Source: CALROG01 sp943369755
Lineage (GTDB): Bacteria > Pseudomonadota > Gammaproteobacteria > Burkholderiales > Burkholderiaceae_C
DNA length: 54,127 nucleotides
NCBI GenBank assembly: GCA_943369755.1
Contig: CALROG020000028.1
Coordinates: forward strand, 1-54,127
Reading direction: 5' to 3'
Position 1 is the first letter of the stretch; each line of letters starts with the position of its first letter. Under the pieces are notes generated by a model. That model was not told where the DNA came from. It ran no database searches and worked only from the letters and a program-made list of their open reading frames with translations. Position numbers and translations under genes: made by a program. Positions 43,652 to 51,938 of this stretch are shown here, piece by piece.

Positions 43652-46069
43652 ATGCAATTCCCGGAATCCTGGCTGCGCGAATTTTGTAACCCACCGCTGA
43701 CCACCCAGCAATTGGCTGAAACGCTCACCATGGCAGGGCTGGAAGTTGAGGAGCTAAAGCCTGTGGCACCGCCGTTCACCCGCATTGTCGTGGGTGAAAT
43801 CAAGGACGCAGTGCAACACCCGAACGCTGACCGTTTGCGTGTCTGTCAGGTAGACGCAGGGCAGGGCGCCTTGCTCAGCATCGTCTGTGGCGCGCCGAAC
43901 GCACGCATTGGCATCAAGGTGCCTTGTGCGCTGGTGGGTGCCGAGTTGCCGCCCGCAGAGGATGGACAACCGTTTGTTATCAAGACGGGCAAACTGCGTG
44001 GCGTGGAAAGCCAGGGAATGCTGTGTTCGGCGCGCGAGCTCAAGCTGTCGGACGATCATGGCGGGCTGCTGGAGCTGGCGGCCGATGCGCCTGTGGGTCA
44101 GGACATCCGGGCGCACCTGGGCCTGGATGACATGCTGTTCACGCTAAAACTCACGCCCAACCTTGCGCACTGCCTGAGCGTGTACGGCGTGGCCCGTGAA
44201 GTCTCGGCATTGACGGGTACGCCGCTGCATTCGCCCGCGTTCCCGTCTGTTCCTGTAGTGCATGGCGACAAGTTGCCAGTGAAGGTCAGCGCGCCCGACC
44301 TGTGTGGCCGATTCTCCGGGCGCATTGTTCGCAACGTGAACCCGCAAGCCGCCACCCCGCAGTGGATGGTTGACCGCCTGGCGCGCTGCGGGCAGCGCAG
44401 CGTGACGGCGCTTGTGGACATTTCCAACTATGTGATGTTCGAGCTGGGGCGGCCCAGCCACATCTTTGACCTGGACAAGATTCATGGCGGCCTGGATGTG
44501 CGCTGGGGCAAACCCGGCGAACAGATCAAGCTGCTCAACGGCAATACCATCACTGTCGATGCCAGCGTGGGTGTGATCGCCGACGATGTGCAGGTAGAGT
44601 CGTTGGCCGGCATCATGGGGGGCGACTCCACTGCGGTGTCTGACGACACCAAGCACGTGTACGTTGAGGCTGCGTTTTGGTGGCCCAAGGCCGTTGCCGG
44701 CCGTTCACGTCGGTACAACTTTTCGACTGATGCCGGACATCGCTTCGAGCGTGGCGTGGATCCGAGCCAGACCGTCGAACACATTGAGCGCATTACTCAG
44801 CTCATCACCGACATTTGTGGCGGCGAACCTGGCCCGATGGACGATGTAAAAAGCAACCTGCCGCACGCCAATGTGGTGTTAATGCGGGTGGCGCGCGCGG
44901 CCAAGGTTATTGGCATGGCGCTGACCCAAGCCCAGTGCGCAGATGCGCTGGCGCGGCTGGGCCTGCCACTCACACAGGGGGATGGGGTGGTAAGCGTGAC
45001 ACCGCCGCCTTACCGTTTTGATCTTCAGATCGAGGAAGACCTGATCGAGGAAGTAGCCCGCATGGTGGGCTACAACCAGTTGCCCACCACACCGCCATTG
45101 GCGCCGACTACGGCGAAGATTCGGGCCGAGAGCCAGCGTAGCCCGTTTGCGCTGCGCCGGATGCTGGCAAGCCAGGGCTACCAGGAAACGATCAACTTCA
45201 GTTTTGTAGAAGAGCGCTGGGAGCGTGAACTTGCGGGAAACGACCAGCCCATCAAATTGCTCAACCCGATAGCAAGCCAGATGAGCGTGATGCGCTCGTC
45301 GTTGATGGGCTCGCTGTTGCAGGTGCTCAAATTCAATCTGGACCGCAAGGCGCAACGCGTCCGAGTGTTCGAGCTGGGCCGGGTGTTTCTGCGCGACCCG
45401 ACTGCCACGAACACCGACACCACTGTTGAGGGCTTTCACCAGCCCATGCGTGTGGCAGGTTTGGCCTACGGGCCTAGCGCGCCGCTGCAATGGGGCATTG
45501 CCGACCGGGCTACTGACTTTTTTGACATCAAAGGGGATGTGCAGGGCTTGCTCGCACCGCTGGAGGCGGTGTTCGAGCCGGGTGTGCACCCCGCGATGCA
45601 CCCGGGGCGTTGCGCGCGCGTCTGGCTGCATGGCCAGGCGATTGGCTTTGTAGGTGAACTGCATCCGCAGTGGCGTCAGGCCTACGAACTGGCGCAGGCC
45701 CCTGTGCTGTTCGAGCTCGCGCTGGACGCTGTGCTGCAGCGTCCGGTTGCGCAGTTCGATGGCGTCGCCAAATACCAGGCTGTGCAGCGTGACATCGCGG
45801 TGATCGTGCCCGATCAAGTAACCCACACCGCGTTGCTGGCGGCGGTGCTGGGTGTTCCCACAGGAGGCGTTCTTCGCGACGCCATTCTGTTTGACATCTA
45901 TCGACCCAAACAGCCCGGATCGGGTGTGCAGGCGGGTGAAAAAAGCCTTGCGGTTCGCTTGACGCTCAATAGCGATGACGCGACACTGACCGACCATCAA
46001 ATTGACGAGGTCGTCAATGCCGTAACACGGCAACTGGCAACCTCGCTGGGTGCCCGGCTGCGCGGCTGA
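43652..46069 (+). CDS. pheT: Phenylalanine-tRNA ligase beta subunit
   Basis: An 805-residue subunit: N-terminal EMAP/tRNA-binding domain at about 39-150 (PNADRLRVCQVDAGQGALLS), B3/B4 editing domain at 210-385 (GRFSGRIVRNVNPQAATPQW), B5 domain at 400-475, core-like domain with FELGRVFLRD, and a ferredoxin-fold anticodon-binding domain in the last 95 residues (KYQAVQRDIAVIVPD). Full length. 19 bp after pheS. Confidence 0.97.
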   Translation: MQFPESWLREFCNPPLTTQQLAETLTMAGLEVEELKPVAPPFTRIVVGEIKDAVQHPNADRLRVCQVDAGQGALLSIVCGAPNARIGIKVPCALVGAELPPAEDGQPFVIKTGKLRGVESQGMLCSARELKLSDDHGGLLELAADAPVGQDIRAHLGLDDMLFTLKLTPNLAHCLSVYGVAREVSALTGTPLHSPAFPSVPVVHGDKLPVKVSAPDLCGRFSGRIVRNVNPQAATPQWMVDRLARCGQRSVTALVDISNYVMFELGRPSHIFDLDKIHGGLDVRWGKPGEQIKLLNGNTITVDASVGVIADDVQVESLAGIMGGDSTAVSDDTKHVYVEAAFWWPKAVAGRSRRYNFSTDAGHRFERGVDPSQTVEHIERITQLITDICGGEPGPMDDVKSNLPHANVVLMRVARAAKVIGMALTQAQCADALARLGLPLTQGDGVVSVTPPPYRFDLQIEEDLIEEVARMVGYNQLPTTPPLAPTTAKIRAESQRSPFALRRMLASQGYQETINFSFVEERWERELAGNDQPIKLLNPIASQMSVMRSSLMGSLLQVLKFNLDRKAQRVRVFELGRVFLRDPTATNTDTTVEGFHQPMRVAGLAYGPSAPLQWGIADRATDFFDIKGDVQGLLAPLEAVFEPGVHPAMHPGRCARVWLHGQAIGFVGELHPQWRQAYELAQAPVLFELALDAVLQRPVAQFDGVAKYQAVQRDIAVIVPDQVTHTALLAAVLGVPTGGVLRDAILFDIYRPKQPGSGVQAGEKSLAVRLTLNSDDATLTDHQIDEVVNAVTRQLATSLGARLRG

Positions 46070-46107
46070 ACACTGGCGATGTGAACACAACAAGAACAGA
46101 GGACACC

Positions 46108-46437
46108 ATGGAATTTGCAGTCGAAAGTCTGGAAACCCCGGCGTTGACCAAGGCGCAGCTGGCAGAGCTGTTGTTTGAGCAGATCGGTTTGAACAAGCGC
46201 GAGTCCAAGGACATGATTGACGCTTTTTTTGACCTGATCGCCGACAGTCTGGTCGATGGCGGTGACGTCAAAATTTCGGGTTTCGGCAACTTTCAGATCC
46301 GCACCAAGGCCCCGCGCCCCGGGCGCAACCCCCGTACTGGTGAAGCCATTCCGATCCGGGCGCGCAGAGTTGTGACATTTCACGCAAGTCACAAGCTCAA
46401 GGAGCAGATCCAGGGCGACGAGACTGCCCAGACGTGA
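46108..46437 (+). CDS. ihfA: Integration host factor alpha subunit
   Basis: A 109-residue DNA-bending protein: LTKAQLAELLFEQIGLNKRE, the body GGDVKISGFGNFQIRTKAPR, then PGRNPRTGEAIPIRARRVVT with the intercalating proline arm. ATG 46108 is preferred over GTG 46081 because GAGG lies at proper distance. Placement after pheT is the usual one in proteobacteria. Heterodimer partner IhfB is not in the window. Confidence 0.95.
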   Translation: MEFAVESLETPALTKAQLAELLFEQIGLNKRESKDMIDAFFDLIADSLVDGGDVKISGFGNFQIRTKAPRPGRNPRTGEAIPIRARRVVTFHASHKLKEQIQGDETAQT

Positions 46438-46506
46438 CCTGAAACAACAGTTGGGCTTGTCGACCCCAGCAGGCTTTGCATGCCGGGCTGTCTTAGAGTA
46501 ACCTAG

Positions 46507-46548
46507 GAGCTTTCTCTTGTACAACATTGATTTCAATGGAGAAAGCTC
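46507..46548 (+). promoter_or_regulatory. Inverted repeat bracketing the MerR-gene start codon
   Basis: GAGCTTTCTC (46507-46516) and GAGAAAGCTC (46539-46548) are a perfect 10-bp inverted repeat. The loop of 22 bp contains the ATG (46536), and the only good ribosome site, AGGAG (46505-46509), lies partly in the left arm. It could limit translation as RNA, or serve as an operator as DNA. Confidence 0.5.
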
Positions 46549-46985
46549 TCCCCTCGATACCAGCAAAGCGCTACTTCACCATTGGTGAGGTGAGCGAGCT
46601 GTGCGGCGTCAAGCCGCATGTGCTGCGCTATTGGGAGCAGGAATTTACGCAATTGCGGCCCATGAAGCGGCGCGGCAACCGGCGCTATTACCAGCACCAT
46701 GAAGTGCTCATGATTCGACGCATTCGCGACCTGCTGTACGACCAGGGCTTCACCATCAGTGGCGCCCGCAACAAGCTCCAAGAGATCGTGCAGGTTGAGC
46801 GCGACAAGCGCAAGGCCGGCGAGGTCATGCTGGAAGGGGTTGAAGTCATCGAAGTCGACGACTCGTCTTTTGATGAATTCGAAGACAGTGCAGGCGATGA
46901 GGAAGACGGCGCGGTCTCGCAGAAACTGCTGCTGGTGCGGCGTGAGTTGTTCGAGATTCGAGACTTGTTGTCTGCCAGTCATTGA
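46536..46985 (+). CDS. MerR-family transcriptional regulator
   Basis: A 149-residue regulator with a MerR winged helix at about 13-80 (YFTIGEVSELCGVKPHVLRY, WEQEFTQLRPMKRRGNRRYY, HHEVLMIRRIRDLLYDQGFT), then an acidic C-terminal tail (EVIEVDDSSFDEFEDSAGDE). No cysteine metal-binding loop, so not a classical metal sensor. It follows ihfA in many betaproteobacteria, by recollection. ATG 46536 lies in the loop of an inverted repeat; TTG 46527 is an alternative. Function unknown. Confidence 0.9.
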   Translation: MEKALPSIPAKRYFTIGEVSELCGVKPHVLRYWEQEFTQLRPMKRRGNRRYYQHHEVLMIRRIRDLLYDQGFTISGARNKLQEIVQVERDKRKAGEVMLEGVEVIEVDDSSFDEFEDSAGDEEDGAVSQKLLLVRRELFEIRDLLSASH

Positions 46986-47028
46986 CATCAATAGCGCGTC
47001 AAAACCTATCAGCAGTGTGCCAACGCGT

Positions 47029-47034
47029 TATAAT
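47029..47034 (+). promoter_or_regulatory. -10 element of the tRNA-Pro promoter
   Basis: A perfect TATAAT ending 11 bp before the first base of the mature tRNA. No convincing -35 hexamer at 16-18 bp. Confidence 0.6.
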
Positions 47035-47045
47035 TTAAAGCTTGT

Positions 47046-47122
47046 CGGCGTGTAGCGCAGCCTGGTAGCGCACTTGCATGGGGTGCAAGGGGTCGCGAGT
47101 TCGAATCCCGCCACGCCGACCA
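47046..47122 (+). tRNA. tRNA-Pro (anticodon GGG)
   Basis: A 77-nt cloverleaf: acceptor CGGCGTG pairs with CACGCCG; D-arm GCGC..GCGC with AGCCTGGTA; anticodon arm CTTGC-ATGGGGT-GCAAG gives GGG (reads CCC/CCU); T-arm GCGAG/CTCGC-like with TTCGAATC; encoded CCA end at 47120-47122. Single gene between merR and the cyclase gene. Confidence 0.97.
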
Positions 47123-47130
47123 ACTATTGC

Positions 47131-47167
47131 AAGGGTTAGCCGCTAGTAGCTGCTAACCCTTTTCTTT
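47131..47167 (+). terminator. Intrinsic terminator of tRNA-Pro
   Basis: AAGGGTTAGC (47131-47140) pairs perfectly with GCTAACCCTT (47152-47161), followed by TTCTTTT. Confidence 0.88.
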
Positions 47168-47181
47168 TATGCTCCCGTCTC

Positions 47182-48075
47182 ATGGCGACGACCGTTGTTT
47201 TTGCAGATCTCGTAGGCAGCACCGGAATCTTCGAGCGGCTGGGTGACGCCACAGCTTCGCGTTTTGTGACGCAGCTGACGACCGCGCTGAGCAAAACCTT
47301 CGAGCAACACCAGGGCCGCGTGGTCAAGTTGCTGGGCGACGGCTTGTTTGTCGTGTTTCCCGCAGAAGGTGACGCGTTGGCCGCCTGTGTCTCGATCCAG
47401 AAGCGCTTGCAGGAAAAACCGGTATACCCCGGTGGTACCGGAAGCCCGGCACAAATGCAGATGGGCGTGGAGTGCGGCGAGGTAGTCGAAATCGACGGCG
47501 ATTGCTTTGGCGACGCCGTCAACAGCGCAGCCCGTCTGGCCGACCTTGCCGGGGCCGAGCAGATCCTGACCACACAGCGCGTGCGCGATGCGCTGGCACC
47601 GCTGCAGCAAGCCCCGTTGCGCAGCCTTGGCCCGATCTACCTGCGTGGCAAGAGCGAAGTTACCGAAGTGTTCCGGGTTGAATGGAACGTGGACCGCGAT
47701 GCAGACGCCACCATCATGGGCGTGTCCATGCTCAAGGTTGCGCGTGAGTCGTGGCTTGAGATTTCAGCCGCTGGCCAAAGCCTGAAGTTGGAGCCACGGG
47801 GCGAAAAGCTGTCTATTGGCAGGGCGGCGACAGCATCGCTGTCACTCAATGATTCACGGGTGTCCCGGGTGCACGCCACAGTACAGTGGCGCGGGGCCCA
47901 GTTTGTGCTTAACGATGCGTCGAGCTTTGGCACCTGGGTCTACATGGGCAACCAGGCTGAACCTGTGGTGCTGCGGCGCACCGAGTGCTACCTGGTTGGC
48001 AGCGGCCAGATTTCTTTGGGCTGCGAACGCGACGCGGAGGCCGCGCCCCTGGTATTGTTCTCAGTCAAGAGCTGA
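47182..48075 (+). CDS. Class III adenylate/guanylate cyclase-like protein with C-terminal FHA domain
   Basis: A 297-residue protein. Residues 1-165 form a class III nucleotide-cyclase homology domain: VVFADLVGSTGIFERLGD supplies the metal-binding Asp, KLLGDGLFVVFP the second, and GDAVNSAARLADLAG the transition-state region. Residues about 190-297 form an FHA domain (LSIGRAATASLSLNDSRVSR, VHATV) able to bind phosphothreonine. Such a cyclase-FHA fusion next to an FHA protein and a kinase suggests phosphorylation-dependent assembly. Whether the cyclase makes cAMP is not determinable. First of three co-directional genes; 20 bp to the next. Confidence 0.85.
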   Translation: MATTVVFADLVGSTGIFERLGDATASRFVTQLTTALSKTFEQHQGRVVKLLGDGLFVVFPAEGDALAACVSIQKRLQEKPVYPGGTGSPAQMQMGVECGEVVEIDGDCFGDAVNSAARLADLAGAEQILTTQRVRDALAPLQQAPLRSLGPIYLRGKSEVTEVFRVEWNVDRDADATIMGVSMLKVARESWLEISAAGQSLKLEPRGEKLSIGRAATASLSLNDSRVSRVHATVQWRGAQFVLNDASSFGTWVYMGNQAEPVVLRRTECYLVGSGQISLGCERDAEAAPLVLFSVKS

Positions 48076-48095
48076 ACCGGTAACGACCAGAGCCC

Positions 48096-49211
48096 ATGCG
48101 AATTGAAATTCATATCAGCGGGCCGGGCATTGATGACCGCAGGCATCTGGACCACGGCCAGGCTGAGCTGGTGTTGGGGCGCGACGGCGATTGCCATATT
48201 TGCCTGCCCGACCCGCGCCGAAACGTGTCACGTCGGCACCTGGCTGTGTGGTGCGTATCGGGCGAACTTCATTTTCGGGTGCTCTCGGTAGTCAATGGCG
48301 TCGAACTTCCATTTGGCGAGGCACCGCCCGGTGCGCAAGGTGTATTGCCACACGGCCAGTTGCTCAAGGTGGGCGACTACCGGGTGGTGGGCAGTGCGGC
48401 AGCCCCGGTGGCGCAAGAAGACCCTTGGGCCGTGCTCGAACGCGAGGCGTCCGGTTTTGGCGTCACCTTGTCGCCGCCGGTCGCAAACCAGGCACCGCAG
48501 GCGTCGGCGGTCCCGGTAGAGCGTGAAGACGATCCGTTTGGTGACTGGGGCTTTGACTCAACCTTTGGCCCCGGTTCGCGGGCGGGCCCCCTGGACGCTG
48601 CACCGGTCGGTTCCGGAAACGCCGGACTCAATGCTTTTTTTGAAGGACTGGGGCTGGACCCAGCGCGCCTGGGGCCACTAAGCGCGGGTGAACTGGAGGA
48701 AATGGGCAAGCTGGTTCGTATGGCCTTGTTGGGCCTGGTGGGCCTGCATGCCGACAAGGCCGACCTCAAACGCGACTTGCGCGCCGAAGACCGGACCATG
48801 TTGGCGCGAGAAGACAACAACCCGCTCAAAGCCGACTTGCCCGACGAGATACGGCTGACGTATTTGCTGGGCGGACGCAATGCGAGCGTCGGATTCGTCA
48901 AGCCTGAACGTGCTCTGGGCGAGTTGCTTGCCGAACTGCGCGCCCATGACGTGGCTATCGCTGTCGCGGTACGCGCCGCGGTGGAGGGTACATTGCGTGA
49001 ACACTCCCCGACAGCCCTTAAGAAGTCGCTGGGTGGTGGTGGTCGCCTCTTTGAGGGCGCGCGCATGTGGGAAGCCTATGTCAAACACCATGAAACCCAG
49101 GGCGCAGACATGGCGCAGTGGCTTGAGCGCCTGCTGGGCAAGTACTTCACCGGGGCTTATTTGCGCGAGAGCCAGCGTCTCAAACGCGAACCGGTCACGC
49201 GTCCGAAATAA
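48096..49211 (+). CDS. FHA-domain protein, TagH/ImpI-like
   Basis: A 371-residue protein: N-terminal FHA domain at about 1-95 (ELVLGRDGDCHICLPDPRRN, VSRRHLAV), a Pro/acidic linker with EDDPFGDWGF, and a C-terminal TagH-type domain at 190-360 (LDPARLGPLSAGELEEMGKL, LKADLPDEIRLTYLLGG, AYVKHHETQGADMAQWLERL). This domain is typical of type VI secretion FHA proteins, which are phosphorylated by PpkA-type kinases. No T6SS structural gene is in the window, so it is either an orphan or acts in trans. The kinase gene follows after 59 bp. Confidence 0.82.
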   Translation: MRIEIHISGPGIDDRRHLDHGQAELVLGRDGDCHICLPDPRRNVSRRHLAVWCVSGELHFRVLSVVNGVELPFGEAPPGAQGVLPHGQLLKVGDYRVVGSAAAPVAQEDPWAVLEREASGFGVTLSPPVANQAPQASAVPVEREDDPFGDWGFDSTFGPGSRAGPLDAAPVGSGNAGLNAFFEGLGLDPARLGPLSAGELEEMGKLVRMALLGLVGLHADKADLKRDLRAEDRTMLAREDNNPLKADLPDEIRLTYLLGGRNASVGFVKPERALGELLAELRAHDVAIAVAVRAAVEGTLREHSPTALKKSLGGGGRLFEGARMWEAYVKHHETQGADMAQWLERLLGKYFTGAYLRESQRLKREPVTRPK

Positions 49212-49270
49212 GCGCTGGGCAAGCCCGCAGGTAGAATCATTTTTCCCGTGACCACCCCCCTACCTCAGTT

Positions 49271-51319
49271 GTGAGTCTCAAAAAGCTTGGCCGATACGAT
49301 CTGATTCGCGTGCTTGGCAAAGGCGCGATGGGTATCGTGTACGAGGGACGTGACCCCAATCTTGATCGCCGTGTCGCGATCAAGACGGTCAAGGTTGAGA
49401 ATCTTTCGGAAGAGGCCGCCACCGAGTACGAGGCCCGCTTTCGCACCGAGGCCCGGTCAGCGGCCCGGCTTCAGCACCCCAACATCGTCAGCGTATACGA
49501 CTCCGACCGCGATGGGGACATTGCTTTCTTGGTCATGGAGTTCATCCAGGGCGACGACCTCAAGCACCACCTGGATCGGGGTGAGCGCTACTCGCTGGAG
49601 CAGGTGCTAAAGATCGTTCGCGACCTTCTGTCGGCGCTGGACTACGCACACAAGCAAGGCATCGTGCACCGGGACATCAAGCCCGCCAACTTGCTGATTG
49701 AGCCCGGCGGGCGTGTCAAGCTTGCCGACTTTGGGGTGGCGCGTATTCAGGACTCGGGCGAGGCCACCCGGACCCAAGGCAGCATGGTGGGCACGCTCAA
49801 GTACATGTCGCCCGAGCAGGTGCAGGGCCAGAAGATCGATTCACGGGCTGACCTGTTCTCGGTCGGGGTGGTGCTTTATCAGCTTCTCACCGATCGCCGC
49901 CCATTCGACGGCGACAACGACTTTTCCATCATTCACCAGATCATTGGCCATACGCCGCAGCCCCCCAGTGCCTACAACGCCCGCTTGCCCGCAGCGCTGG
50001 ATGGCGTGGTCGCCCGGGCTCTGGCCAAGGACCGCGAAGAACGTTTTGCTACGGCGCGCGACTTTGCCACTGCCTTGCAATCCGCCATCCGGCGGGCCGA
50101 AGACGCAACCGTGGTGCCGCCGGCCGACCCGATGCGCAAGCCCGTGGAACCGGGTACCGGGGCTGGCTCGCGCGGTAGTGCGGTGGGCACCGGTACGTCG
50201 GGCACCAGCGGCACATCTGCCAGCAGTGCGACCAGTAGTACCAGCGCCACCAGCGCCACAGTGACGCAAGAGCTTGAGCTGGTCTATTGGAAAGACATCA
50301 AGGACTCGACCGATCCGGAAGAGCTGGACATGTTCCTTGCCAAGTTCCCGTCCGGCATTTATGGCGACCTGGCCCGACGCAGGCTGCGCAAACTGCAAAA
50401 CGGCTCCTCGCCAGACCAGACCGTGCTGTCCGGGACATTTGCAGCTGGGGCCATCAGCCCCGAGCAGGATATGGACGCCACCCGGATGCGTACCGAGCCG
50501 TCGCCGCCCTTGCCGCCACCTTCGTCGCTCCCTGTAGTCGCTACGCCCGCTGCGCCCGCGCCTGCTCCTGAGGCCAAGCCGCCCGTGTCGGCCCCGCTTG
50601 AAACGCCGGTCCGTTTGGTTGCAGAGCCGCTGCCTGAGTTTGCGGCCGTTGCTGCCCCGACGTCTGCCCCGGCCGCAGCGCCTGCCAAAGAACCGGTAGT
50701 CGCAGCATTGATGAGTCCGCAACCGGACTTGGTTGAGCCCGCCACCTCAGTGGTGAAGTCAAAGTCCTCTCAAAAGCTTGTTCTGGCGGGCATTGGTGCT
50801 CTCGCCGTGGCAGGGATTGCCGCTTTTCTCTTTGTCGGTGGCAGCAAACCTGCATCAACCCAGACCAGTGGTGGCACAGTTACAGCGCCAACTGCCGCCG
50901 CACCGGTTGCGCTTACACCTGCAAGCGCGGACGCTGCGGTCGCATCAGTGGCGCTGGCTCCCGCCAGCGCGGCTTCGCGGCCCGCTGCTGCTGCATCTGC
51001 GCCCCGCCGTGCCGCGAGCCAAGTGCGGGTGGCAAAGCCGGCCTCAGCGCCGGTGGTAGTGGCGGCGCCTGTGCCCGTGGTACCGACGCCGACCGTTGAA
51101 CCGCCGCGAGAAACTCAACACAAGGCATCAGCGCCGGTGGCACCGGTTGTGGTGGCAGACCCGGCAAGTCCAAATGACGCCTGCAAAGACCGCATGTTCC
51201 TGTCCAGAGAGTTTTGCTTCAAGGAGCAGTGCGAGCGCGCCCGCTTTCAGAATCACCCGGTTTGTGTTCAACGCCGCGAAGATGCCAAGCTGCGCGATGA
51301 CAGCAAGGTGCGCAACTGA
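49271..51319 (+). CDS. Membrane-anchored Ser/Thr protein kinase (PknB/PpkA-like)
   Basis: A 682-residue Hanks-type kinase. Gly-rich loop GKGAMG at 16-21, Lys38 in VAIKTV, HRDIKPAN at 133-140, DFG at 153-155, and APE-like SPEQ. A Ser/Thr/Gly-rich linker (about 290-330), a tetratricopeptide-like ELELVYWKDIKDSTDPEELD segment, an Ala/Pro-rich stretch, one transmembrane helix at about 499-522 (LVLAGIGALAVAGIAAFLFV), and a periplasmic Cys-containing tail (CKDRMFLSREFCFKEQCERA). GTG 49271 is the start, without clear Shine-Dalgarno. Probably phosphorylates the adjacent FHA proteins. No PP2C phosphatase gene is in the window. Confidence 0.9.
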   Translation: MSLKKLGRYDLIRVLGKGAMGIVYEGRDPNLDRRVAIKTVKVENLSEEAATEYEARFRTEARSAARLQHPNIVSVYDSDRDGDIAFLVMEFIQGDDLKHHLDRGERYSLEQVLKIVRDLLSALDYAHKQGIVHRDIKPANLLIEPGGRVKLADFGVARIQDSGEATRTQGSMVGTLKYMSPEQVQGQKIDSRADLFSVGVVLYQLLTDRRPFDGDNDFSIIHQIIGHTPQPPSAYNARLPAALDGVVARALAKDREERFATARDFATALQSAIRRAEDATVVPPADPMRKPVEPGTGAGSRGSAVGTGTSGTSGTSASSATSSTSATSATVTQELELVYWKDIKDSTDPEELDMFLAKFPSGIYGDLARRRLRKLQNGSSPDQTVLSGTFAAGAISPEQDMDATRMRTEPSPPLPPPSSLPVVATPAAPAPAPEAKPPVSAPLETPVRLVAEPLPEFAAVAAPTSAPAAAPAKEPVVAALMSPQPDLVEPATSVVKSKSSQKLVLAGIGALAVAGIAAFLFVGGSKPASTQTSGGTVTAPTAAAPVALTPASADAAVASVALAPASAASRPAAAASAPRRAASQVRVAKPASAPVVVAAPVPVVPTPTVEPPRETQHKASAPVAPVVVADPASPNDACKDRMFLSREFCFKEQCERARFQNHPVCVQRREDAKLRDDSKVRN

Positions 51320-51328
51320 GCGCCGGGC

Positions 51329-51874
51329 TCAGACGATATCGCGGTTGTGCACCTGAAAACTGCCCTGACGGCGGTCGGCGAAGAAGCACTCCAGCGTCTC
51401 CTTGACCGTTCTGAAGGCAATCTCCTCCCACGGGATTTCTTCTTCCGAAAACAGCTTTGCCTCCAGCGTTTCATGCCCTGGCGCGAACTGGTCACTCAGC
51501 AGTCGGGCGCGGTAGAACAAGTGAACCTGGCCCACGCGCGGCACACTCATGACGCTGAACAGGCCCTGCATTTCAAACTGCGCGCCGGCTTCTTCGTCGG
51601 TTTCGCGCGCGGCCCCCTCTGAGGTTGTTTCGCCCAGCTCCATGAAGCCCGCGGGCAGCGTCCACTTGCCCCTGCGCGGCTCGATGTTGCGCTTGCACAG
51701 CAGCACCTTGTCGCCCCAGACCGGAACTGTTCCCACCACATTGAGCGGGTTTTCGTAGTGGATTGTGTGGCAGCCCGGGCAAACGGCGCGCTGACGGGTG
51801 TCTCCGTCGTCGGGGATTCGGTAGACCACGGCAGTGCCGCAATATTTGCAGTGTTTGATTGGGCTGCGCAGCAT
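51329..51874 (-). CDS. Nudix hydrolase with N-terminal zinc ribbon
   Basis: A 181-residue protein. CKYCG and CPGCH near the N-terminus form a zinc ribbon, as in NudC-type enzymes. The Nudix box begins GFMELGE and ends ARETDEEAG (G-x5-E-x7-R-E-x-x-E-E), complete with catalytic glutamates. Likely hydrolyses a nucleoside diphosphate derivative such as NADH or ADP-ribose; substrate not shown. ATG 51874 is chosen; a TTG one codon upstream is also in frame. Convergent with the kinase gene. Confidence 0.9.
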   Translation of the reverse strand: MLRSPIKHCKYCGTAVVYRIPDDGDTRQRAVCPGCHTIHYENPLNVVGTVPVWGDKVLLCKRNIEPRRGKWTLPAGFMELGETTSEGAARETDEEAGAQFEMQGLFSVMSVPRVGQVHLFYRARLLSDQFAPGHETLEAKLFSEEEIPWEEIAFRTVKETLECFFADRRQGSFQVHNRDIV

Positions 51875-51892
51875 CAAGGCAGTTTAAGTTGA

Positions 51893-51922
51893 AAACAAAA
51901 AAGGCTCCCGAAGGAGCCTTTT
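51893..51922 (-). terminator. Intrinsic terminator of the TRAP receptor operon
   Basis: AAAAGGCTCC-CGAA-GGAGCCTTTT at 51899-51922. On the minus strand the stem is followed by further T residues (TTGTTTTC), fitting the end of the minus-strand operon 17 bp upstream. Confidence 0.88.
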
Positions 51923-51938
51923 CAGTTGACCAGCCTTG

